From contig JAITJY010000372.1 in the NCBI GenBank assembly GCA_031278675.1, positions 1 through 12,047 of the forward strand: a stretch of DNA of 12,047 bases. Direction: 5' to 3'. Source of the stretch: Bifidobacteriaceae bacterium (lineage in GTDB: Bacteria; Actinomycetota; Actinomycetes; Actinomycetales; WQXJ01). Positions 7,319 through 12,047 of the stretch are shown here, one piece after another. The notes beneath the pieces are model-generated. The model had not been told where the DNA came from and made no database searches. It saw only the letters and a list, made by a program, of their open reading frames with translations. Position numbers and translations under genes: made by a program. Within the stretch, counting starts at the first letter, position 1. Each line of letters starts with the position of its first letter.

Positions 7319-7462
7319 GCCTGTCGGCGGCGGGCGGAGGCCGACGGTTTTGCGGATTGCGCTGCGCGCGCGGCCTGCTCAACGGGGTTGGGTCGGGTGG
7401 TGGGGCGGCAGATCGGAGCATTGCGCGGTGTTCTCGGTGTTGCCGCGCCGCGCGGCGGCGTT

Positions 7463-7538
7463 GACCCGGTGATCTGTCACGGGTCGATGGGCGCCGGGCG
7501 CGCGCCGGGGCGGGCTGAGAGGTGATCTGCCAAGGGTC
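7463..7538. repeat. 18-bp direct repeat, first copy also a hairpin
   Basis: GGTGATCTGTCACGGGTC at 7468-7485 and GGTGATCTGCCAAGGGTC at 7521-7538 differ at two positions and start 53 bp apart. The first copy, with the preceding GACCC, folds into GACCCG(G)TGA-TCTG-TCACGGGTC, nine pairs with one bulged G. The second copy loses that symmetry. The motif CCCGGTGAT recurs in the hairpin at 8504-8526. This may be a protein-binding site. Confidence 0.5.
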
Positions 7539-7619
7539 CGGGGTTCGCCGCCCTGCCGCGTGTTGGCGCGGCGTGCGCCGGGGCGACTCTTGGGGTGTTC
7601 GTCCGGGGCGTGGCGGCGG

Positions 7620-7637
7620 CCTTGGGCACCCCCAAGG
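7620..7637. repeat. Short perfect hairpin
   Basis: CCTTGGG (7620-7626) pairs with CCCAAGG (7631-7637) around CACC. No T run follows, so it is not a typical intrinsic terminator. It lies 165 bp before the 7803 gene. Confidence 0.4.
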
Positions 7638-7802
7638 GAGCCATTCGTCGGCGCCGATTTGAGGGGTCGGGGCGGGTTTGCGCGGCCGGTCGGGTTTTGG
7701 GGACTCGTTGCGCACCTAAGTGGTGAGGACTGTTCGTTCCGAGCCGGCGCGGCCGGGCGGGCGTGCCACGCCTGCCCGTCCCGCCAGACAGGAGAGCACA
7801 TC

Positions 7803-8363
7803 ATGAGCCCCACACCCGCCGCGCCGCGCGCCGACAAAGAGACTAGAGGGGATGTCCACGCGGAGTTGAGGAACTGGGCGGCCGGGACGCTCTGGGCGCG
7901 GGCGGCGGTGGAGTTGCTGATCAACGGGGTCCGGGGCCGCCTGGCCTATGAGGGTGCGCCGTGGGTCAAGCGGCTCGGGGCGGACGCCTCGGGCAAACAG
8001 CACGCCGAGATCGACCCGGCGGCGCTGGTCCGCGAGTCGGGGGCGTTGTCTTCGGGTGAGCGGCTGGTCGCCAAAGTGGTGGCGAACCTGCTGGACGACC
8101 AGACCCTGGTACCGTTGGGAGACCTCGCCCGATTGGACGGCCGGGAGGCCGGGATCGTGTTGGGGGCGCTCCGGTTGGCGGCTGGGCTGCCCTCCCCGGC
8201 CCCCTCCCGCCGGACGGGCATGGCGGCAGCCCGCCCGGCAAGGACCCCCGCCGCCCGCCGGGGGGCCCCCGCCCCTGGACCGCCGGACGGCCCAGCCGGG
8301 GTCGTGGCCTTCCCAAGCCCGCCGCCCAGCGGGCGCTGTGCGGGGACGGCGCTGGGATTGTGA
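7803..8363 (+). CDS. Conserved-looking protein of unknown function from the element backbone
   Basis: ATG 7803 follows GGAGAG at 7 bases. The 186-residue product has a well-composed N-terminal part of about 128 residues, predicted mostly helical, with no signal peptide or membrane segment (ELRNWAAGTLWARAAVELLI; LLDDQTLVPLGDLARLDGRE). The rest is a Pro, Ala, Arg and Gly-rich tail that may be disordered, or that could reflect a frame shift, because the other two frames stay open there too. I do not recognise a family. Its place beside a ParB-like gene and an integrase suggests a maintenance, replication or transfer accessory role in the mobile element. Third positions are almost all G or C, unlike the cargo operon to its left. 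Confidence 0.7.
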   Translation: MSPTPAAPRADKETRGDVHAELRNWAAGTLWARAAVELLINGVRGRLAYEGAPWVKRLGADASGKQHAEIDPAALVRESGALSSGERLVAKVVANLLDDQTLVPLGDLARLDGREAGIVLGALRLAAGLPSPAPSRRTGMAAARPARTPAARRGAPAPGPPDGPAGVVAFPSPPPSGRCAGTALGL

Positions 8364-8503
8364 CCGCGGCAGGACGGATCGCCGCCGCCGGGGGGGTCGC
8401 CTCCCCGCGGGCGGGCGGTAGCGTTCCAGGGCGGGGCCGCCCGCCCCTGTCGGCCCGCCCGTCGGCGCGCGGCCGGATGGGGGCGTGTTGTGGCTGGCAG
8501 GCT

Positions 8504-8526
8504 GGTCCCGGTGATTCACCGGAACC
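8504..8526. repeat. Near-perfect dyad upstream of the ParB-like gene
   Basis: CCGGTG and CACCGG (8508-8522) pair around ATT. After one mismatch, outer GGT (8504-8506) and ACC (8524-8526) arms continue the symmetry. It shares CCCGGTGAT with the repeat at 7463-7485. It lies in the 246-bp gap between 8363 and 8610, about 85 bp before the next start codon, and suits an operator or partition-type site. Confidence 0.5.
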
Positions 8527-8609
8527 GGGCGGTGGGCTCCCTGGTGGTGTTGGCCGCGCCTGGTTCGGGCGTGGGCAGCGGCGGGATCAGATGACCGAAA
8601 GGAGCGGGC

Positions 8610-9173
8610 ATGGACGGTGACGGCGCGAAGCCGGGGCGGCCGGTTGAGTTGACGGTGTTGGCCCGCCGGTACGAGGCGGTAAAACAGGAGGTCGCGGCCG
8701 GGCTGACCGCCCGCCAAGACGCCAGCCGTCCCGGCGCGGAGCCGTCGGCGGGCAGGCGGGACGCCCGCCGGATAGCGGCGGAGCGGTTGGGCGCCGGGGT
8801 GTCGCACACGACCCTGGAGAAAGTGCTGTGGTTGCGCCGGGTCGCCTTCGACCGGGAGCGGCGCGGGTCGCTGCGGGAGGCGGCGTTCGAGGCTTTGGCG
8901 GCCGTGGAGGCGGGCGGTCCGGTCAACCAGCCCTATCAGCGGGTCCGCGCCCTGGTGCTGATAGACGACCTCGCCCAGGCCGCCACCACAGCCCCTCCGG
9001 GCAGTCTCGCCCACACGGCCGCGCGGCGGCACCTGAAACTATTGCGCCAACACGGAGGGTGGGCCGCCCCCGACCTGATGAGGCGCCAAGCCCGCCAAGC
9101 GCTGACCGCCGCCGCGCGCTTCGACCAGGACATGCGCGACATCGCCGAACAGGCCGGGCCAGCCTGGACGTAG
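8610..9173 (+). CDS. ParB/HTH-like DNA-binding protein, probably truncated by an amber codon
   Basis: ATG 8610 follows AGGAG at about 7 bases. The 187-residue product contains a helix-turn-helix-like segment at about 51-75 (RDARRIAAERLGAGVSHTTL), which resembles the HTH of ParB-type and plasmid regulatory proteins, where MSHTTLxK is common. A helical region with VNQPYQRVRAL follows. The TAG at 9171-9173 is followed in the same frame by 35 coding-like residues (LRDSLKRHEREARDQTTSDR and on) to TAA at 9279-9281. The natural protein was therefore probably 223 residues, with CAG changed to TAG. Nearby dyads at 8504-8526 and 9285-9327 are possible binding sites. A partition, copy-control or regulatory role is likely but not proven. 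No ParA-like gene is in the window. Confidence 0.65.
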   Translation: MDGDGAKPGRPVELTVLARRYEAVKQEVAAGLTARQDASRPGAEPSAGRRDARRIAAERLGAGVSHTTLEKVLWLRRVAFDRERRGSLREAAFEALAAVEAGGPVNQPYQRVRALVLIDDLAQAATTAPPGSLAHTAARRHLKLLRQHGGWAAPDLMRRQARQALTAAARFDQDMRDIAEQAGPAWT

Positions 9174-9284
9174 CTGCGGGACTCGCTCAAACGCCACGAA
9201 CGCGAAGCCCGCGACCAGACAACCAGCGACCGGCTCAAAGCGCTGGCGGAAGACCCGCCCGACGATGACGCAAACACATAACCC

Positions 9285-9327
9285 CAGGTGGCGCGGTCTC
9301 GCCAAATTGCCGAGACCGCGCCACCTG
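9285..9327. repeat. 17-bp perfect inverted repeat (A)
   Basis: CAGGTGGCGCGGTCTCG (9285-9301) and its exact complement CGAGACCGCGCCACCTG (9311-9327) flank the 9-base spacer CCAAATTGC. It lies 4 bp after the in-frame TAA of the ParB-like ORF and before the convergent integrase gene, so it may act as a bidirectional terminator. However, its T run (TTTT at 9337-9340) is displaced by about 10 bases. A protein-binding or mobile palindrome is the alternative. Confidence 0.7.
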
Positions 9328-9417
9328 CCAGAATGGTTTTGCGCCGCGACCGACACCGGCCAGCGCCCCGAGACCAGGGCGCCAGCCGACAAGCATACCG
9401 GGTCCCCGCCCGCCGGC

Positions 9418-9465
9418 AAGGGCTATCCAGATTCTCCCGAGGTCGGGGGAATCTGGATAGCCCTT
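9418..9465. repeat. 17-bp perfect inverted repeat (B), stem extends inward
   Basis: AAGGGCTATCCAGATTC (9418-9434) and GAATCTGGATAGCCCTT (9449-9465) are exact complements around a 14-base spacer. After one T/G position the spacer pairs again as CCC/GGG around GAGGTC. Outer CCGGC/GCCGG bases can pair with a 2-base bulge. No T run follows. It may be a terminator, recombination site or dispersed palindromic element. Confidence 0.7.
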
Positions 9466-9524
9466 CCGCCGGCAGGACGCAGCGGGCAGCGACAGCCAAG
9501 GGGGCGGCGGCGCACCTTGACGGT

Positions 9525-9806
9525 GTGACGACGAACACCGCCATCCGGCCAGCCGCCGCCCCCAAGGCCAGGACCGCCGACCGCGAACAGCGGCCCGCCG
9601 CGGCGGGGGCGCGCCTGGCGCTGGCCTCCAGGGCCGCCCAAGGATTCGGGCCGACCGTGGGCGACCCGGCGGCGCTGGCCCGCTTGAAGGGGTTGTGCGC
9701 CCTGCCGGGGCGCCGCCCGCCCGGCGCGGGGTCAGGCGCGCCACACCAACTCGACCCGTTGGGCGAGCATCGCCTCCCGGTGGGCGCGCAGCCGGACCCG
9801 GTATGA
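9525..9806 (+). CDS. Small ORF convergent with the integrase, unknown function
   Basis: GTG 9525 opens a 93-residue frame whose first 60 residues are well composed (ADREQRPAAAGARLALASRA then AQGFGPTVGDPAALARLKGL). A short helical protein with a VxDPAxLARL motif is, as I recall it, common next to serine recombinases on actinobacterial elements, but I cannot name a family. The ribosome binding site is weak (GGGGGCGG region). The last 25 codons run antisense through the 3' end of the integrase gene, which ends at 9732. That tail is probably not original, so the true stop may have been lost. ORFs in other frames across 9235-9999 are judged to be shadows. Confidence 0.4.
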   Translation: MTTNTAIRPAAAPKARTADREQRPAAAGARLALASRAAQGFGPTVGDPAALARLKGLCALPGRRPPGAGSGAPHQLDPLGEHRLPVGAQPDPV

Positions 9807-11318
9807 CTCGGGCGCCTCGCCCCGCAGCTTCGGGATGATCGGCGCGGACCCGGCCGGGTGCGCGTGGATCAGCACCGCGTCGAGCACGGCGGCCGCGGCG
9901 GCGTGCCGCCATCCCGGCGGCCGGCCCGCCCACTGGTCGGCGACGGTGGCCGCGTCGATGCCCGCCGCCAGGGTCGCCGGAACCGCCAAACGCTGCCACT
10001 CGCGCTGCCGGGCGGCCGCCCGGTCGGACAACCTGGAGCGCTGACGCGCCCAGGTCGGCTTGTCGATCAGCCCGTCGTAATGGTCGTCGTCCAACTCCGC
10101 CAACGCCCGCCGGTCCTTCTCAATCAACACCCGCAACGCCTCAGCCTCCCCCGGCCCGCTCCCCGGCCCGCCGCCGCCCGGCTCCGGGCCGGCCGCGATC
10201 CGGGAGAACACCGACAACACCGCGTCCTCGACCACACGGGCCACCTCGGCCGCGTTGATCGACCGTGAGCACACCCCCCGCGCCAACTGGGCGCACGAGT
10301 ACACCGCCCCCTTCTTCCGCATCGCCTCCCCGCACCTCGCGCACCGGATCAACCCCGAAAACGGGTGGACCCGCTTGACCGGCCCACAATAAGTGGTCCG
10401 CCTCGCCTTACGCTCGTCCAACACGGCGTTGACCGCAGCCCACTCCGCCTCGCCCAGCACCGGCTCCCAGTCCCCCTTGACCGCCACCACCGGGACAGGC
10501 GCCCTCGACCCGTCCGGCTGGACCGGCCGATACGAGCGCACCCCCTTCAACGCCGGGTTGCGCAACAACAGCTTCGCGGCCTTCTCCGTCCACAAACCAC
10601 CCTTCGACGTCCTGACACCCCGCCCGTTCCAATCACGGGTCACCGCGTACAACGACTCCCCGCCCACCAGCCGGCCCGCCGCCTCGACCACCAACGCCGC
10701 CTGCTCCGGGACGACCCGCAGCCGATGGTCCACCAACCGATACCCGAACGGCGCGCCGCTGCCATGCCACCTGCCCTCCACCGCTGCCTGCCTCGCCGCC
10801 CTGGCCACCCGCCTAGCCGTGTCAGCGCTCGACTTGTTCGCCATCGCCACCAACACACGCGCCATCGCCACATCAGAATCATTGTCCAACCGCAAACTCC
10901 CCGTCACCGAGCAGACCTTGAACCCCGCCAGAGTCCTGGCGTCGATCAAATCCTCCAAGTCCCTCGGATCCCTGACCGCCCGGTCCAGGTCGTAGGCGAT
11001 CATCACATCAGCGCCGCCCGACGCCAACAACGCCAACATCTCTCTGAACCTCGGACGCACCACCCGGCGCACCCGCTCACCAGACGGCAGAGTGATCGTC
11101 TTCTGTTTGAACGCCGATGTGTCGTTCTCCTTGAACACCCCCGCTACCGCCAAACCCAGCTTCCCAGCCAACTCCCGGCAATCCGCCTCCTGACGGTCAC
11201 CCCCCCGCTCCGACCCTGACGGGTCATCGCTGATCCGCACATACACCACCGCCCGGCCACCTGTCGACCCCGCCGCGCGCGGGTCCGCGCCGCCGCCGCC
11301 ATCGTCAAGACCGGTCAT
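9732..11318 (-). CDS. Large serine recombinase (site-specific integrase)
   Basis: This enzyme integrates and excises the element by recombining attP with attB. ATG 11318 is chosen because GGAGGTGG lies just upstream and the frame before it crosses the att site; the protein has 528 residues. The N-terminal resolvase domain has the nucleophile S30 in YVRIS, the DLDRAVRDPRDLEDLID motif at 110-126, and the helix leading to DNA binding (SSADTARRV at 163-171). A recombinase domain follows (GAPFGYRL at 188-195), then a zinc ribbon with C326, C329, C342 and C350, then a helical, probably coiled-coil region (RQREWQRL). All key parts are present, so it looks functional. It starts 33 bp from the right core. 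In the integrated state it follows the truncated surface-protein ORF by 22 bp, so it could be expressed from the host gene's promoter. Confidence 0.93.
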   Translation of the reverse strand: MTGLDDGGGGADPRAAGSTGGRAVVYVRISDDPSGSERGGDRQEADCRELAGKLGLAVAGVFKENDTSAFKQKTITLPSGERVRRVVRPRFREMLALLASGGADVMIAYDLDRAVRDPRDLEDLIDARTLAGFKVCSVTGSLRLDNDSDVAMARVLVAMANKSSADTARRVARAARQAAVEGRWHGSGAPFGYRLVDHRLRVVPEQAALVVEAAGRLVGGESLYAVTRDWNGRGVRTSKGGLWTEKAAKLLLRNPALKGVRSYRPVQPDGSRAPVPVVAVKGDWEPVLGEAEWAAVNAVLDERKARRTTYCGPVKRVHPFSGLIRCARCGEAMRKKGAVYSCAQLARGVCSRSINAAEVARVVEDAVLSVFSRIAAGPEPGGGGPGSGPGEAEALRVLIEKDRRALAELDDDHYDGLIDKPTWARQRSRLSDRAAARQREWQRLAVPATLAAGIDAATVADQWAGRPPGWRHAAAAAVLDAVLIHAHPAGSAPIIPKLRGEAPESYRVRLRAHREAMLAQRVELVWRA

Positions 11319-11337
11319 CGCCGACCACCTCCGCCTC

Positions 11338-11346
11338 TCCCTATAA
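11338..11346 (-). promoter_or_regulatory. Candidate -10 of the integrase, separated from its -35 by integration
   Basis: On the minus strand TATAGG/TTATAG lies 22-28 bases before the integrase ATG. In the excised circle, TTGAGG (minus strand, 1811-1816) would sit 18-19 bases upstream, with the palindromic att core as the spacer. In the integrated state the -35 position holds host sequence. The -10 match to consensus is only partial. Confidence 0.3.
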
Positions 11347-11371
11347 GACGCAGGTACGTTTACGACCCCAC
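11340..11371. other. attR: right element-host junction
   Basis: The core AGGTAC is at 11352-11357. To its left, ACGCAGGT (11348-11355) is the left arm of the attP palindrome. To its right is host DNA of the surface gene, whose bases from 11356 on form the right arm of the attB dyad, including GTTTACG. The bound extent is estimated as 16 bp each side of the dyad centre. Confidence 0.7.
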
Positions 11372-11748
11372 AGGGTCGCATCGTCGGTGTCGAGCAGATG
11401 CCGCGCCAGCAGCCACGCGATCTGCGAGGTCTTGCCCGGCTTACCGTCAGCGCCGAACGTCCCGCACACCTTCCGGGCGTTCGCGTCCCCCAACGAGTCC
11501 GGCGGCTGGGTCCCCGGATCGATGCACAACCCGTACACCCCGCCCACTTTCAAGTTCCCCCAGAACGTTGAGGCTCCCTGGTAGGTGCCCCACTCCCCGG
11601 TGATGTAGTCGGCGGCGTGGGCTGCCGGGGCGGTCCCAGCCAACGCGCCGAGCGCGACGGCTCCCGCCACCACGCTCTGCGCGAGCCGCCTCAAACGTGA
11701 CGGGCGCCCTCTTTGGCTCCGCGCGTGGTCCGGCAAATGATGGGTCAT
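11341..11748 (-). pseudogene. 5' part of the split surface-protein gene (signal peptide and first domain)
   Basis: ATG 11748 follows GGAAGG at about 7 bases. An in-frame upstream ATG (11778) lacks a site. The signal peptide has an Arg-rich start (SQRGRPSRLRRL), a core VVAGAVALGALAG and a cleavage site APAAHA before ADYITGEW. The next region, YGLCIDPGTQPPDSLG with KTSQIAWLLARHLLDTDDA, matches the N-terminal domain of large actinobacterial surface proteins of the thioester (TQXA)/VaFE-repeat kind, where a CIDPG motif is typical. Host sequence ends at 11352. The frame then crosses the att core and stops at TAG 11341 after 135 residues, so only a short secreted stub could be made. The rest lies at 1-1803. 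This stub is followed by the integrase ribosome binding site, so the two form an accidental operon. Confidence 0.75.
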
Positions 11749-11806
11749 GGACAGTTCCTTCCCGTAAACCCAACCCATGCGCGGGCTGGGGCTGATGGCC
11801 GAAGGC

Positions 11807-11826
11807 CCCGCCCAGCAGCGGGCGGG
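11807..11826. repeat. Hairpin in the divergent intergenic region
   Basis: CCCGCCC (11807-11813) pairs with GGGCGGG (11820-11826) around AGCAGC, between the divergent surface-protein gene and the small plus-strand gene. It may be an operator or a chance GC-rich pairing. No clear -35/-10 pair is visible in this region on either strand. Confidence 0.3.
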
Positions 11827-11867
11827 CCGCGTTCACCAACCAGGTGCGCCCAAGACACCTACCGGGC

Positions 11868-12008
11868 ATGACCGCGAACGAACTGACCAGGATCGAGGGC
11901 CTGATAGCCCGCGCCGTCAACCGCGGCGATCTGGAGTTGGCGCGGCGGCTGAGCCAGAGATGGTTCCTAATCTGGCGGCGGCAGCGCAAAGAGGAGAACC
12001 GTGGCTGA
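11868..12008 (+). CDS. Small basic protein of unknown function
   Basis: The 46-residue frame reads MTANELTRIEGLIARAVNRG then DLELARRLSQRWFLIWRRQR and KEENRG. It is predicted helical, amphipathic and basic near its end. The ribosome binding site before ATG 11868 is weak. Its last 8 bases overlap the GTG of the next gene, and its own end carries the GAGGAG that would serve that gene, so the pair is probably translationally coupled. It is divergent from the surface-protein gene. I do not recognise a family; short helical proteins of this kind are frequent on plasmids and phages. Confidence 0.5.
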   Translation: MTANELTRIEGLIARAVNRGDLELARRLSQRWFLIWRRQRKEENRG

Positions 12009-12047
12009 GATAACCCAAACCCAAGTCCACGACCTCTTGACCTCCAC
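12001..12047 (+). CDS. Start of an unidentified gene (runs off window)
   Basis: GTG 12001, preceded by GAGGAG at 5-6 bases, opens a frame reading (M)AEITQTQVHDLLTS to the window end. Only 15 codons are visible, too few for a function. The overlap with the preceding small gene suggests one transcript. Confidence 0.5.
   Translation, partial: MAEITQTQVHDLLTS

Larger units (their letters stand above)
7319..7802. other. Non-coding GC-rich region with repeats upstream of the 7803 gene
   Basis: No supported gene lies here. The stretch holds a hairpin (7463-7485), an 18-bp direct repeat (7468-7485 and 7521-7538) and a second hairpin (7620-7637). It ends in GGAGAG just before ATG 7803. An origin, transfer site or regulator-binding region would fit such a cluster, but none is shown. 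Confidence 0.45.
1798..11357. mobile_element. Integrated serine-integrase element (about 9.55 kb) inside a surface-protein gene
   Basis: The boundaries come from a 6-bp shared core AGGTAC at both ends, from two halves of one surface-protein gene lying outside it in the same orientation, and from a large serine recombinase gene starting 33 bp inside the right core. Joining the inner flanks gives the perfect palindrome ACGCAGGTACCTGCGT. Joining the outer flanks gives a 32-bp imperfect dyad (12 of 16 positions paired) centred on the same GT/AC step. These are the expected symmetries of attP and attB for a large serine integrase. The content is a relaxase fragment, a TetR remnant, a secreted-protein/ABC operon, a ParB-like gene and the integrase. 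No complete relaxase, coupling protein or replication initiator is visible, so it looks like a reduced derivative that could at most be mobilised in trans. Confidence 0.75.

Noticed and set aside
7463..7538. CRISPR array
   Set aside because: Only two imperfect copies of an 18-bp repeat and no cas gene in the window.
8360..8620. Plus-strand ORF with a GTGA overlap after the 7803 gene
   Set aside because: Low-complexity Gly, Pro and Arg sequence, it overlaps the start of the 8610 gene, and it covers the dyad at 8504-8526.
7716..9032. Minus-strand ORF of 438 residues
   Set aside because: Antisense to two plus-strand genes with good ribosome binding sites; its length is a product of high GC.
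10365..11219. Plus-strand ORF of 284 residues
   Set aside because: Antisense to the integrase; its His, Arg and Pro-rich sequence is typical of a shadow frame.

Overview
The window looks like high-GC actinobacterial DNA. Codon third positions are strongly G/C, GTG starts are common, ribosome binding sites are of GGAGG type, there is a Sec-secreted surface protein with a CIDPG motif, a relaxase fragment resembles actinobacterial MobF enzymes, and a large serine integrase is present. I cannot name the genus. It is accessory DNA throughout; no housekeeping gene is visible.

Layout. The two outer parts, about 1-1803 and 11352-11748 (both minus strand), appear to be the 3' and 5' pieces of one surface-adhesin-like gene. 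It is split by an integrated element of about 9.55 kb. A 6-bp core, AGGTAC, is present at 1798-1803 and 11352-11357. Joining the element ends gives a perfect 16-bp palindrome (attP). Joining the host ends gives a broad imperfect dyad (attB) with the same centre. A large serine recombinase (9732-11318, minus) begins 33 bp inside the right end, as expected of a serine-integrase element.

Inside the element, from left to right: a MobF relaxase cut off after about 42 residues; a long gene-poor, decayed stretch holding the C-terminal remnant of a TetR-type regulator; a compact four-gene plus-strand operon (3652-6865) for a secreted four-cysteine protein, an ABC ATPase and two polytopic membrane proteins; a spacer with a doubtful ORF, direct repeats and hairpins; a conserved-looking protein of unknown function (7803-8363); a ParB/HTH-like protein with an in-frame amber codon (8610-9173, ORF continuing to 9281); two long perfect inverted repeats; a small ORF; and the integrase. 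The operon is visibly richer in A/T than the backbone genes at the right, so it may be cargo with a separate history.

How the parts may work together. The integrase and att sites move the element. The truncated relaxase, TetR remnant and amber codon suggest a deletion derivative of a larger conjugative or mobilisable element. The secreted protein with its own ABC transporter and membrane proteins is the best candidate for an undescribed system, for example a secreted toxin or bacteriocin-like protein with an export or immunity transporter; that function is inference. To the right of the adhesin gene, a small divergent gene (11868-12008) overlaps the start of another gene that leaves the window.
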